A stretch of 64,000 nucleotides of DNA from Roseateles_B sp051857535 (lineage in GTDB: Bacteria; Pseudomonadota; Gammaproteobacteria; Burkholderiales; Burkholderiaceae_C), in NCBI RefSeq assembly GCF_051857535.1, contig NZ_JBPZGY010000002.1, positions 310,001 through 374,000 on the forward strand. The letters run 5' to 3'. Position 1 is the stretch's first letter. Each line of letters starts with the position of its first letter. Below are positions 51,576 to 60,475 of this stretch, in pieces. The notes beneath the pieces were generated by a model that ran no database searches, was not told the origin of the DNA, and worked only from the letters and a program-made list of their open reading frames with translations. The position numbers and the translations under genes are program-made.

Positions 51576-52688
51576 ATGGAGATCAAGTCGCGCCTGCTCA
51601 AGCAGCTGGACAAGGACATCGCGGCGTCCACGAGCCCGGTGCCTGCCGCTTGCCTCAAGGCCCGCCGAGCCATCCTGCTGGCGCGGCATGGTGCGCTCAA
51701 CGAGGCCCGGGAGCAGTTGACGGTGCTGCATCAGCTGGCCTTCCAGCATCCGCACCCTGAGGTGGGCGCCTGGCTGCATCTGGCCGAAGGGCTGATGAGC
51801 TACTACACCGACTTCGGCAGCAGCGCCCAGGAAAAGATCCAGCGCGCCCTCAGCATCTCGCGCAGCATCGGTCAGTCCGAGGTCGAGTCCCTGGCGCATG
51901 CCTGGCTTACGCAGCTGGCCTATGTGCGGCATGACCTGCCCGTGGTGCTCAGCCATGCGGCCGAGTGCCTGCGCGTGGCCGCGCCCGAGCATCGTGTGGC
52001 GCGGGGGCGCGTGCATATGGTGCTCGGTGTGTGCTGGCAGTACGCCGGCCAGTTGGACCAGGCACTGCCCTGGTACCAGCGCTCGCGCGCCTATGCGGCG
52101 GCTGATGGCGATGACGCGACCATCTCCGCGCTCATGTACAACATGGCGGTGATGCGCACGGCCCAGGTGCGCTGGAAGGCGCTGTCCAGCACTGCCGCGC
52201 TGGCGCCTGAGCTGCTGCTTGGCGTGGACTCGGTCAAGCACTACGACGCCGCCGTGGGCGCAGCGGTGCTGGCGGAGCTGACACCCCTGCTGCGGGCGCA
52301 GATCCTTGCCATCCAGGGCGATTTCCAGCAGGCCAGGGCGCTCTACGAAGAACACCTGCCCCTGGCGATCTCGCGCGGCCTGGCCCGCCTGGGCAGCAGT
52401 CTGCTGTCCGACCTGGCCTGGTGCCGCCTCAACTGTGACGAGACCGAGGTGGCGCTCCAGCAGGCCCGCGAGGCTGAGGTGGAGCTGGATCCGCTGTGCG
52501 ATGTCGACGACCGCGCGGCCACGCACACCCGACTGGCTCAGATCTTCGCCGCCGTGGGCGAGACCGCTGCTGCGGCCCATCATCAGGAGCGTGCTGCAGC
52601 GGAGTGGGCCGAGTTTGCTCGACAGCAGAGCGAGTGGGGGGCGGCCCTGGCCGCCTCAGGGCTCAAGGCCGATCCCCTGCGACGCTGA
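51576..52688 (+). CDS. TPR-type helical repeat protein
   Basis: A 370-residue soluble protein without signal peptide. It is all-helical, with repeated helix pairs such as AREQLTVLHQLAFQHP, VLGVCWQYAGQLDQALPWYQRSR and ILAIQGDFQQARALYEEHL, consistent with tetratricopeptide-like repeats of 34-40 residues. Such scaffolds bind partner proteins or peptides. It starts 123 bases after purC and is followed by a convergent GST gene. The partner is unknown. Confidence 0.75.
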   Translation: MEIKSRLLKQLDKDIAASTSPVPAACLKARRAILLARHGALNEAREQLTVLHQLAFQHPHPEVGAWLHLAEGLMSYYTDFGSSAQEKIQRALSISRSIGQSEVESLAHAWLTQLAYVRHDLPVVLSHAAECLRVAAPEHRVARGRVHMVLGVCWQYAGQLDQALPWYQRSRAYAAADGDDATISALMYNMAVMRTAQVRWKALSSTAALAPELLLGVDSVKHYDAAVGAAVLAELTPLLRAQILAIQGDFQQARALYEEHLPLAISRGLARLGSSLLSDLAWCRLNCDETEVALQQAREAEVELDPLCDVDDRAATHTRLAQIFAAVGETAAAAHHQERAAAEWAEFARQQSEWGAALAASGLKADPLRR

Positions 52689-52749
52689 GCGGCCGCTGCC
52701 GGCCATGCTCCGGCAAGGACTCTTCCCGAGGCCCTGCCTCGTGCTGGCC

Positions 52750-53433
52750 TTACACCGGCGCTTGCCGATAGGGTTCGTCGTCCGCGATGAAGTCGTGCTC
52801 TGCCAGGGCGTCGCTGATCCATTCACGCACACCGGGCGCCGCGGCCAGCCGGTCCATGTAGGCGCCGACCACCGGTGGCACCGGCAGCCCGTAACTGCGG
52901 ATGCGCATGGCCACCGGGGCGTAGAAGGCGTCCGCGGCGCAGAAGCTGCCGAACAGGAAGGGGCCGCCGCTTTCCGCCAGTGCGTCCTGCAGCAGCTGGC
53001 AGACGCGAGCGAGGTCCTGGCGCAGGCCGGCCTCCCTGGCCATCAGCTCCGCGCCCTTGTCCTGCAGCGCCGCCTCGATGTTCATGGGACAGTGCGAGCG
53101 CAACTGGCCGAAGCCCGAATGCATCTCGGCGCAGAGGCTGCGGGCCCGCGCGCGCTGCCGTGCATCCTGTGGCCAGACGCCGGCTTGCGGGTGGCGCTCC
53201 GCCAGGTACTCGGCGATGGCCAGGGTGTCCCACACCGCAAAGCCATCGTCCTCCACCAGCACGGGTACCTTGCCGGCGGGCGTGTGCTGCGCCAGGGCCT
53301 GGTAGAACGGCGAGCCGGCATGGAAGTCGAAGCGCAGCTTGACCTCCTCGAAGGGAATGCCCAGGCCCTTGGCCAGCACCCAGGGGCGCATGGACCAGGA
53401 AGAGTAGTTCTTGTTGCCGATCACCAGTTTCAT
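52750..53433 (-). CDS. Glutathione S-transferase family protein
   Basis: A 227-residue enzyme with the thioredoxin-fold half (NKNYSSWSMRPWVLA, the Ser in SSWS being the likely glutathione-activating residue; GKVPVLVEDDGFAVWDTLAIAEYL with cis-Pro and the glutathione-binding acid) and a helical C-terminal half. AGGAG-like sequence precedes the ATG at 53433. Substrate unknown. Confidence 0.9.
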   Translation of the reverse strand: MKLVIGNKNYSSWSMRPWVLAKGLGIPFEEVKLRFDFHAGSPFYQALAQHTPAGKVPVLVEDDGFAVWDTLAIAEYLAERHPQAGVWPQDARQRARARSLCAEMHSGFGQLRSHCPMNIEAALQDKGAELMAREAGLRQDLARVCQLLQDALAESGGPFLFGSFCAADAFYAPVAMRIRSYGLPVPPVVGAYMDRLAAAPGVREWISDALAEHDFIADDEPYRQAPV

Positions 53434-53589
53434 GCGCGCTCCTCTGCGTCGATGGGTTCAGGACGCGCAAGCTTACTGTCCTGCCGGCGCCTTCACTGCT
53501 GAGAAATCGGCATGGGATTGATGCGTGCGGCGTATCGGCGGCCTGCCGGGGGGCAGGGGGATCAGGCCGACACGGCCCATCCGCGCGCG

Positions 53590-54543
53590 TCAGATGCGCG
53601 CATTGCGGCGCCAGCGATTGAGCTGCTCGGCCCGCGGTTGCTCGCCCAGTACGGCGGCCAGGCTGTGCGGCCGCAGCCCCAATGCCGTCAGCCCCGGCAG
53701 ATGGCCGCTGGCGATGTTGGGGATGCGCATGGAGGCGAGGTTGTCCCGCGACATCAGCGGCTCGCCCGGCAGGCATTCCATGAACAGCGCCTGCAGCCAG
53801 GCCAGCGCTTCGGGCAGGTTCAGGATGGGGCGGGGGCGGCTCAGAAACTGTCCGGCCAACTGCACCAGTTCACGCAGGCTCAGCACCTGTGGTCCGGCGG
53901 CCTCGTACACCTGGGCAGCCGCGCCGGCCTGCTCGATCAACTGGCGCAACGCTCCCGCGACATCCTCCACCCAGACGGGCTGGAACTGCGCCGACGAACC
54001 GGCCAATGGCAGGACAGGGAAGGCGCGCTGCAGGCCGGCGAAGAGATTCAGGAACCGATCCTCGGCGCCGAAGATCACCGAGGGGCGCAGGATGCGCCAG
54101 TCCAGACCGCTGGCACGGATCAGCGCCTCGCCCCGCGCCTTGGAGCGCAGATAGCGCGAGGGGGCGTCCTGGGCCACGCCCAGCGCACTGACGTGGACCA
54201 GCCGCCGCACGCCGGCCGCCTGGCAGGCCTGCACCAGGCGCTGCGGCCAGCGCACATGGGCGGCCTCGAAGGCCTCTTCGCTGCCTTGCAGGATGGCGAT
54301 CAGATTGACCACGACGTCCGCCTGCTCCACGAGGGCCTTCAGCGCGCCTTCATCATGGATCGAGCGCTCCACCACCGTGACGCCTGGCAGCACGCTGAGC
54401 GCACGGGCATGTGCGCGGCGGCGCGTGGGCACGGTGATGCGGTCATGGCCCGCCGCCACGAGCTGTCGGCAAAGGGCTCGGCCGACGAAGCCGCTGCCGC
54501 CAAAGATCAGCAATCGGGTGTCCGGGGCAGGGGAGGCGTTCAT
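53590..54543 (-). CDS. NDUFA9-like NAD(P)-binding protein (atypical SDR)
   Basis: A 317-residue protein with a Rossmann motif IFGGSGFVGRALCRQL (13-28) and the atypical SDR pattern of the complex I NDUFA9-like family: VVNLIAILQG, VHVSALGV, SRYLRSKARGE and RILRPSVIFG. The residue usually serving as catalytic tyrosine lies in SRYLRSK. The longer upstream frame reaching 54657 overlaps the transglycosylase gene and is not used. It lies 31 bases after that gene on the same strand, so the two may be co-transcribed. Confidence 0.88.
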   Translation of the reverse strand: MNASPAPDTRLLIFGGSGFVGRALCRQLVAAGHDRITVPTRRRAHARALSVLPGVTVVERSIHDEGALKALVEQADVVVNLIAILQGSEEAFEAAHVRWPQRLVQACQAAGVRRLVHVSALGVAQDAPSRYLRSKARGEALIRASGLDWRILRPSVIFGAEDRFLNLFAGLQRAFPVLPLAGSSAQFQPVWVEDVAGALRQLIEQAGAAAQVYEAAGPQVLSLRELVQLAGQFLSRPRPILNLPEALAWLQALFMECLPGEPLMSRDNLASMRIPNIASGHLPGLTALGLRPHSLAAVLGEQPRAEQLNRWRRNARI

Positions 54544-54574
54544 GGCTGTGGCAGGGTTGGGGGAGTGTCGAGGT

Positions 54575-56653
54575 TCAGGGCAGGTCCTGGTTGGACAGCG
54601 GCGCCGAGGTTTCTCGCGGCCCGATGGTGACACCCAGTCGCTCGCGCAGCGAGGCATGGGGCGCGCCCATCAGCCTGGCATAGACCGTGGCATTGGCCAG
54701 CACCTTTTTCACGTAGTCGCGGGTCTCGTTGAAGGGCACGTTCTCGGTCCAGAGCGAGGCGTCCAGCACCTGGCCTTCACGCCAGCGGCGGGGGCGGTTG
54801 GGGCCGGCGTTGTAGGCCGCGGCCGCCAGCGGCATGGCGCCGCCGAAGTCGTCCAGCACCAGCTTGAGGTAGCCGGTGCCCACGCGCAGATTGAAGTCCC
54901 GGTCCGTCAGGAACTCGGGGCGGTAGTCCAGGCCCAGCTTGCGGGCTGTCCACTTGGCCGTGGCGGGCATCACCTGCATCAGGCCGCTGGCACCCACATG
55001 CGAGCGCGCATCCTGGATGAAGCGCGACTCCTGGCGGATCAGGCCGTAGACGTAGGGCAGGTCCAGCCCGGCCTCGGCAGCTTTGGCGCTGAGTTCCTTG
55101 AGCAGGGGCAGGGGGAAGCGCTGGCTGAGATCGATCTCGCCACGGGTGCGCTCGCTGCTGTTGATGCAGCGGTCCCAGACTTCTCGATCGCAGGCCAGCT
55201 GGGCCGCGGCCAGGAGTTCGCGATCGCCCATGCCGCGCAGGCTGAAGTTCCACTCTCTCACGCCTTCGTTGCGCAGCCCGAGGCTGATCAGGGCCAGGGC
55301 CCGGTTCAGGCCGCCGTGGGCAAAGGCGATGCCCTTCTCGTGCGGCGTCAAGGGTGCCGGGGCCGGCGGTAGCGGGAGCTTCAGGCCCAGGTCCTCGGCA
55401 GCCAGTTGACCGTAGAAATGCAGGGGGTTGGCAATGGCCTGGAGGGCTGCACGTGCCTGCTGGCGCTGCGCTTCGCCGGCAGCGCCGGCCGGTGCCTGGC
55501 TCAGCTGCAGGCGGGCGCGCCAATAGGCCCACACCGGTTCCTTCGCTTCGAAAGCCTGCAGGGCCTCATAGGCCGCGTTGAAGAGGGCGGGTCGGCCTCG
55601 CCCCTGGTCGGCACGCAGCGCGGCGCGGGCCATCCAAGCCCAGGAGTCTTCGCTCCAGTCGCGGGCCGGGCTGCGGCCTTGCAGCTTGAGCGCCTGCTCG
55701 GCGTAGTCCGCGGCCTCGGGCTGCAGACGGAAGGCCGCCTGCTTGGCGACCTGCGCCCAGGCCCAGGCCGCCAGCTCCGGTGGCAGGCCCTGGGCCCAGC
55801 GCTGCTGCAGGCCGTCGGCAGCCTGGGCGGGATCGTTGCCGGCCAGCTTGATCAGGCCCAGCGTGGCCAGTTCGGCCTGCGAGCGGCCCAGGCCGGCCGC
55901 CTTGCGGGCCATGAAGCGGGCGTTGTTCTCCAGCGCGTCCTGAATGCCTTGCTGGACGGGCTTGGGCAGCAGGTCCGTGGCCTGGCGGATGGCGCGCGGG
56001 CGGGCGTACTCGACAGACAGGCGCAGCTTGGTCCAGATGTCTGCCGCTCCGAGTTTGCGGGCTTCGAACAGGGCGCTGGCCAGGGCCGCACAGCCTTCGT
56101 CGCCGTCCTTCTGGGCGAGCCAGGCCGCTCGGGCGCGCTCGCGTACCTCTCGCCCTTGGGCATGTTCGGCCAGCAGGCCGTAGCAGACCACCTCCCGGTC
56201 GTCCGCCATCTTGAAGCGCGGCAGCTCGCGCTGGAAGTTGGCCCAGTCGCGACGGCGGCCCAGCTCCAGCAACCAGTCGTTGCGCAGGCGGTCTTCCACA
56301 TAGGTGCCGGGGAAGCGCGCGTAGAAGTCCTCGAGGTCAGCCTGGCTCAGCTCGCCCAGGCGCAGGCCGTAGTCCCAGTAGGCAACCCAGGCAGCCAGGG
56401 GATGCTGGGCGGCGTGGGCCTGTTGCGCGGCGGCTTGCAGGCGTTTCCTGTCGCGGGTCTTGAGCGCCTCGCGTGCCTCGGTGAGCAAATCGTTCTGCGG
56501 TGTGCTCAGCGGCAGGGGGATGGCCTGCGTGCGCGCCTGGGCGCCGGTCAGCCCCAGCAGGCCGACCATCATCCATGAAACCAGGCGAGCCGCGTTCCTG
56601 CGCCGCTTCGTGCGCCCCGGCGCTGTGCCGGGCGCTCCATATACTGCGTTCAA
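54575..56653 (-). CDS. Soluble lytic murein transglycosylase (Slt family)
   Basis: Cleaves peptidoglycan glycan strands in the periplasm. The chosen TTG start at 56651-56653 gives 692 residues and a signal peptide with a basic n-region (RTKRRRNAARLVSW) and core MMVGLLGLTGAQA. AAGGA lies six bases before this TTG. The first in-frame ATG (56570-56572) would give a signal peptide without positive charge. A long helical ring-like domain (about 60-500) precedes the catalytic domain with Glu in GLIRQESRF, then GASGLMQVMP and AAYNAGP. The gene is tightly divergent from a 5-formyl-THF cyclo-ligase gene. Confidence 0.88.
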   Translation of the reverse strand: MNAVYGAPGTAPGRTKRRRNAARLVSWMMVGLLGLTGAQARTQAIPLPLSTPQNDLLTEAREALKTRDRKRLQAAAQQAHAAQHPLAAWVAYWDYGLRLGELSQADLEDFYARFPGTYVEDRLRNDWLLELGRRRDWANFQRELPRFKMADDREVVCYGLLAEHAQGREVRERARAAWLAQKDGDEGCAALASALFEARKLGAADIWTKLRLSVEYARPRAIRQATDLLPKPVQQGIQDALENNARFMARKAAGLGRSQAELATLGLIKLAGNDPAQAADGLQQRWAQGLPPELAAWAWAQVAKQAAFRLQPEAADYAEQALKLQGRSPARDWSEDSWAWMARAALRADQGRGRPALFNAAYEALQAFEAKEPVWAYWRARLQLSQAPAGAAGEAQRQQARAALQAIANPLHFYGQLAAEDLGLKLPLPPAPAPLTPHEKGIAFAHGGLNRALALISLGLRNEGVREWNFSLRGMGDRELLAAAQLACDREVWDRCINSSERTRGEIDLSQRFPLPLLKELSAKAAEAGLDLPYVYGLIRQESRFIQDARSHVGASGLMQVMPATAKWTARKLGLDYRPEFLTDRDFNLRVGTGYLKLVLDDFGGAMPLAAAAYNAGPNRPRRWREGQVLDASLWTENVPFNETRDYVKKVLANATVYARLMGAPHASLRERLGVTIGPRETSAPLSNQDLP

Positions 56654-56665
56654 CGTGTGTCCTTG

Positions 56666-57244
56666 ATGGGGTGTCCCGTGTCGACCAATGCCGCGCCCGA
56701 TCGGGCAAGTCTGCGCAAAGAGCTGCTGCGGCAGCGCCGCGAATTCGTCGTCTCGCCGGCCCATGCCGACGCCGAAGCGCAGCTGGGCCGGAGCCTGCTG
56801 CGCCTGCTGGCGCAACTGGAGCCGCAGTGCCTGGGGCTTTACTGGCCTCTCGAAGGCGAATTTAACGCAGCCGCGTTGCTCGGTGCGGCGGAAGGCCTTG
56901 AGGACTGCACCCTGGCACTGCCTTTCGCGCGCAAGGCGGACCGCCAGATGGACTTCCGTCGCTGGGACCGGCAAGTGCCCGCCATCAAGGACGAATGCGG
57001 CATTCCCAGCAGCAACGGTGCGATCGTGCAGCCTGATGTCCTCCTGGTGCCCTGCGTGGGCTTCAGCCCGACCGGCTATCGTCTGGGCTATGGGGGCGGC
57101 TACTACGACCGCTGGCTGGCCGCTCACCCAGGCGTGACCACGGTGGGCCTGGCCTGGCAACTGGGCGAGATTGCCCTGGAGGTGCAGCCCCATGACCAGG
57201 CGCTGACCATCATCCTGACGGAATCGGCGCTGCTGGCACCCTGA
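56666..57244 (+). CDS. 5-formyltetrahydrofolate cyclo-ligase (paralogue 1)
   Basis: Converts 5-formyl-THF to 5,10-methenyl-THF with ATP. The product has about 192 residues. The N-terminal basic segment LRKELLRQRR, the strand LGLYWPLEGEFN, and the ATP/substrate loop GYGGGYYDRWL are the family signatures. The start may be ATG 56666 or GTG 56678; the latter has GGGG-type pairing upstream. Only about a dozen bases separate it from the TTG start of the divergent transglycosylase. A second, different member lies 2.6 kb away. Confidence 0.9.
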   Translation: MGCPVSTNAAPDRASLRKELLRQRREFVVSPAHADAEAQLGRSLLRLLAQLEPQCLGLYWPLEGEFNAAALLGAAEGLEDCTLALPFARKADRQMDFRRWDRQVPAIKDECGIPSSNGAIVQPDVLLVPCVGFSPTGYRLGYGGGYYDRWLAAHPGVTTVGLAWQLGEIALEVQPHDQALTIILTESALLAP

Positions 57245-57282
57245 GGCACAGGCCCCTGACGGCCTGCATGCGGCCCCTGTGC

Positions 57283-58275
57283 TCAGTCGCCGCCCAGTCC
57301 CTCTTCCTCGTCGCCCGTGGGGCCGTCGCCAATGGCCTGGCGGGTGAGGGCAGCCTGCTCCTGCACCCAGCGTGCGAACTCCATCGCCTCAGGCCGCTGC
57401 CGGCCTTGGCGTGACATGAGCAGCCAGTAGGCCGAGGGCGCATCGATACGCGCTGTCGGGCCGAAGGGTTCCAGCAGCTCCTTGCGCTGCAGGGATTCAC
57501 TCACCAAGGCCAGTCGGGCCAGCGCGACGGCCTGGCCCGACAGCGCTGCCTGCACCTGCTGGTAGGTGAAGTTGAGGTACATCCAGCGTCGCGGCTGCAG
57601 GTCCTTCTGGCCCTGCTGCGCCAACCAGCGCCGCCAGCTGACGTAGACGCCGGACGGCCGCTGGTCGTCCTCTTCGGCAAGGGTGTGCTGGGCCAGGTCG
57701 CTGGCCTGGCGCAGAGGCGGCAACTGGCCCTGCTGCGCCTGCTGCAGCAACCAAGGGCTGGCCACGGGTGTCAGGATCTCGCCGAAGAGGCGTTGCGCAT
57801 CGACAGGCATCGCGCTGGTGGTGTCATAGCGCAGGGCGAGGTCCATCTCGCTGTCGTCCAGGTCGATGATCTGGTCATGGGCCGAGACCCGGATGTCCAT
57901 GTCGGGATGCAGGCGGTGGAAGGCCTCCAGCCGCGGCAGCAGCCACAGCGAGGCAAAGGAGGCGAAGGTGGTGACGTTGACCACCTTGCGGCCCTGACTC
58001 TGGCGGATCTGCCGCACCGTGGTGTCCAGTCGGTCCAGCACACCGCGCACGGTGCCCAGCAGCAGGGAGCCGTGGCTGCTCAGCTCCACATGCCGGGTGC
58101 CGCGCAGCAGCAACTGGCAGCCGACCTCCTCTTCCAGCGAGCGGATCTGGCGGCTGATCGCTGATTGCGTCAGGTGCAGCTCCTCGGCGGCGGCACGGAA
58201 GCTCAGATGGCGCGCGACAGCCTCGAAGGCTCGCAGCGGGCCGATGGCGAGGGGGCGTTGGCGGCTTGGATTCAT
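57283..58275 (-). CDS. LysR-family transcriptional regulator (GcvA-like)
   Basis: A 330-residue regulator. The winged helix-turn-helix lies at about 12-71 (LRAFEAVARHLSFRAAAEEL, LTQSAISRQIRSLEEEVG). The C-terminal effector-binding domain is complete and of the GcvA type (WLLPRLEAFHRLHPDMDIRVS, DLALRYD). It is divergent from the DUF2917 gene, with 132 bases between starts, so it probably controls that gene and itself. Confidence 0.92.
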   Translation of the reverse strand: MNPSRQRPLAIGPLRAFEAVARHLSFRAAAEELHLTQSAISRQIRSLEEEVGCQLLLRGTRHVELSSHGSLLLGTVRGVLDRLDTTVRQIRQSQGRKVVNVTTFASFASLWLLPRLEAFHRLHPDMDIRVSAHDQIIDLDDSEMDLALRYDTTSAMPVDAQRLFGEILTPVASPWLLQQAQQGQLPPLRQASDLAQHTLAEEDDQRPSGVYVSWRRWLAQQGQKDLQPRRWMYLNFTYQQVQAALSGQAVALARLALVSESLQRKELLEPFGPTARIDAPSAYWLLMSRQGRQRPEAMEFARWVQEQAALTRQAIGDGPTGDEEEGLGGD

Positions 58276-58407
58276 GACTGAAACGCATCAATATGGCGCG
58301 GCGATCTCATTGGACGATGCTCGGTAGAGACCCTAGTATCGCTCCACGTTCCCGATTTTTACGGCCTCCAAGTGAATGCCAGGCCGGCGGGGATGGAGGG
58401 AAAAACC

Positions 58408-58767
58408 ATGTTGAGCCGTATCGTTGCCGCAGAATCCGCATCAATCCATCGTGCTGCTGACCACGGCGCTGACTGGCGCCTGGCCCAGGGCGAAGCCCTG
58501 AAGCTGCCCATTGGCCCAGGCCCGCGCGAGCTGAAGGTGCTGGAAGGGCGGGTCTGGTTGACTCGCGACGGCCGCCTGAATCGCCCGGCCCTGGATATCT
58601 GGCTGGAGGCCGGCGACAGCCTGGCCGTGCCCTCGGGCGCCGAGCTGGTCCTGGAGGCCTGGCCGCAGGCCCGCTTCCAGCTGTTGGTACCGCCCCTGGC
58701 CTGCCCGGCAGTGCAGCGCCGGCCGGTAACGGTCGACACGCGCAGCCACGGCCTGGTGATCGCCTGA
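58408..58767 (+). CDS. DUF2917 domain protein
   Basis: A 119-residue protein of the small beta-rich DUF2917 family frequent in Burkholderiales. LKVLEGRVWLTRDG and WLEAGDSLAVPSGAELVLEAW form the cupin-like core. GGAGGG lies seven bases before the ATG at 58408, which settles the start against an upstream in-frame ATG at 58372. It is divergent from the LysR gene and followed eight bases later by a cupin gene. Function unknown. Confidence 0.85.
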   Translation: MLSRIVAAESASIHRAADHGADWRLAQGEALKLPIGPGPRELKVLEGRVWLTRDGRLNRPALDIWLEAGDSLAVPSGAELVLEAWPQARFQLLVPPLACPAVQRRPVTVDTRSHGLVIA

Positions 58768-58774
58768 GGCGGGC

Positions 58775-59257
58775 ATGGGTATGGCCGCGCCGAGCGCCCC
58801 ACTCGCCTTGCTGAGCCGGGCGGCCATCGAGGCCCTGCCTATCCAGGAGAAGACGCATCTGCTGGATGCCAACGCCGTGCGTCAGGCAAGCTTGCTGTCC
58901 GCGGCCACAGGAATGCAGCAGCTGGGCTGCCAGCTGATGAGCCTGGCCCCCGGGCGCTCCTCCGCCGAATACCACCGGCACCTGTACGAGGAACAGTGCT
59001 TCTATGTGCTCAGCGGCGAGGGGCGCGTGCTGATTGAGGACCAGTGGCATGCGCTGCAAGCCGGCGACTTCCTGGGCTTCGCGGCCCGAGGCGAGGCGCA
59101 CAGCATCCACAACAGCGGCAGCGAGCCGCTCCTGATGTTTGCCGCACGCGTGAACCTGGCGCAGGACGTCTGCGACTATCCGCACCAGGGCAAGCGGCTC
59201 TACATGAACGGCGAGGAAGAGGTGCTGGTGGATGTGACCGAGGTGCGCCGCGCCTAG
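58775..59257 (+). CDS. Cupin domain protein
   Basis: A 160-residue single-domain cupin. The first motif is YHRHLYEEQCFYVLSGEGRV with two His and a Glu as metal ligands, and the second is HSIHNSGSEPLLMF. Metal-dependent enzymes and sugar-binding regulators share this fold, and the substrate cannot be predicted. It starts seven bases after the DUF2917 stop and is likely co-transcribed with it under the LysR regulator. Confidence 0.85.
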   Translation: MGMAAPSAPLALLSRAAIEALPIQEKTHLLDANAVRQASLLSAATGMQQLGCQLMSLAPGRSSAEYHRHLYEEQCFYVLSGEGRVLIEDQWHALQAGDFLGFAARGEAHSIHNSGSEPLLMFAARVNLAQDVCDYPHQGKRLYMNGEEEVLVDVTEVRRA

Positions 59258-59275
59258 CCAGCGCTCGTCTCGGCC

Positions 59276-59698
59276 TCAGCGCTTGCGGCCAGATGGCGTA
59301 ACGGCGGGAGTGGCCGGACTCTTGGCTTTGGCCTGGCGCTGCGTCGGACGCTTCGTGGGGGACTTGGCGGGCTTCTGCCGCGCCCGCAGCGCCGCCTCCA
59401 GCGCCAGCTGCGCCCAGGGGCGCATCAGCGCTGGGGATTCCAGGGTCTCTTCCGGCGGGCAGAAGTAGCGCAGGCCGGCCACCTTGCCCTCGCGCTCGTA
59501 CTCGAACCGCCGGCAGCCGGCCGCCTCGAAGCGGGGGAGGGTCACATCGTCCGCTTTCAGGAACAGCTGGTCGAAGGCGATGATGGCGATGAAGTGGTCC
59601 TCGACATAGATCCCCCAGCCGCCGAACATGCGCCGGCTGCGCAGGGGCCCCAGCGGAGCCAGCAGCTCCAGCGCGTGGTCAAGCAGTTCCTTGGACAT
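59276..59698 (-). CDS. TfoX/Sxy N-terminal domain protein with basic tail
   Basis: A 140-residue protein. Residues 1-100 match the TfoX N-terminal domain (RRMFGGWGIYVEDHFIAII, DQLFLKADD). The last 35 residues are Lys/Ala/Pro-rich (KSPTKRPTQRQAKAKSP) and probably disordered, with possible nucleic-acid contact. TfoX/Sxy of Haemophilus activates competence genes, but short TfoX_N-only proteins are widespread and often uncharacterised. Confidence 0.85.
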   Translation of the reverse strand: MSKELLDHALELLAPLGPLRSRRMFGGWGIYVEDHFIAIIAFDQLFLKADDVTLPRFEAAGCRRFEYEREGKVAGLRYFCPPEETLESPALMRPWAQLALEAALRARQKPAKSPTKRPTQRQAKAKSPATPAVTPSGRKR

Positions 59699-59799
59699 CG
59701 GGCCATGATAGGCGCAAGTGCCGAGCCTGAGGCCGAGGCTGGCAGCAAGGCCTGACCCCGGCTAGGATGCAGGCTTCCTGCCATGCAAGGGTCTTGCCT

Positions 59800-60369
59800 G
59801 TGGATTTGAATGACAAGATTGCGCTGCGCCGCAAGCTCATCCAGGACCGCCTGAACCTGCCACGCCGTCACGAACTCGCGGCAGACCTGCAGGAGGTGCT
59901 GCGCGTCTGGCTGGTGACGCGTCGAGAGCAGACCATAGGCGCCTACTGGCCCATCAAGGGCGAGTTCGACCCGTTGCCGGCGCTCTACCGCTGGAGCGAG
60001 GCCCACGAGGAGCGCCGCATCGGCCTGCCGGTGGTGGACAAGGCGCAGGGCACCCTGCGCTTCCATGTCTGGTACCCCGGCTGCCCGATGGAGGAAGACG
60101 CCTACGGCATTCCCAAACCCAAGGACACCGAGGTCTTCGAGCCCCAGCTGCTGGTCGTGCCCTGTGTGGGCTTCGGGCCCTGCGGCCTGCGCCTGGGCTA
60201 TGGTGGCGGCTTCATGGACCGCACGCTCGCGGCGCTGAAGCCGCGCCCGGCCACCGTAGGTGTGGGATACGCCCACGGCTTCCTGCCCCTGCTGAAGGCC
60301 GAGCCGCACGACGTGCCGCTGCAGGCCATGATCACCGAGGAAGGCGTGGTCTGGGACGAGCGAGGTTGA
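59800..60369 (+). CDS. 5-formyltetrahydrofolate cyclo-ligase family protein (paralogue 2)
   Basis: A 189-residue second member of the cyclo-ligase family. LRRKLIQDRLNL, GAYWPIKGEFDPLP, EDAYGIPKPKDTE and the loop GYGGGFMDRTL are recognisable, but the loop differs from GYGGGYYDR of paralogue 1 and the two proteins are clearly diverged. GTG 59800 with AAGGG eight bases upstream is preferred to ATG 59767. It may have a different folate substrate or be a back-up enzyme. Confidence 0.88.
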   Translation: MDLNDKIALRRKLIQDRLNLPRRHELAADLQEVLRVWLVTRREQTIGAYWPIKGEFDPLPALYRWSEAHEERRIGLPVVDKAQGTLRFHVWYPGCPMEEDAYGIPKPKDTEVFEPQLLVVPCVGFGPCGLRLGYGGGFMDRTLAALKPRPATVGVGYAHGFLPLLKAEPHDVPLQAMITEEGVVWDERG

Positions 60370-60475
60370 CGGCGCCGCACTACGGGCATGACCGGGGGCC
60401 AGCCGTCGCGGCCTGACCGAGAATGCGGGCTTCACAGGACCGCCACCGGACGCCACCGCGCCCAGCACCGTTGCC

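Noticed and set aside
56654..57193. N-terminal extension of the lytic transglycosylase across the divergent cyclo-ligase gene.
   Set aside because: It is antisense to a recognised gene and would bury the signal peptide.
59699..59799. 6S RNA (ssrS), often found beside a 5-formyl-THF cyclo-ligase gene.
   Set aside because: The gaps before both cyclo-ligase genes are too short (about 100 bases or less) for a 180-base RNA, and no long hairpin with a central bubble was seen.
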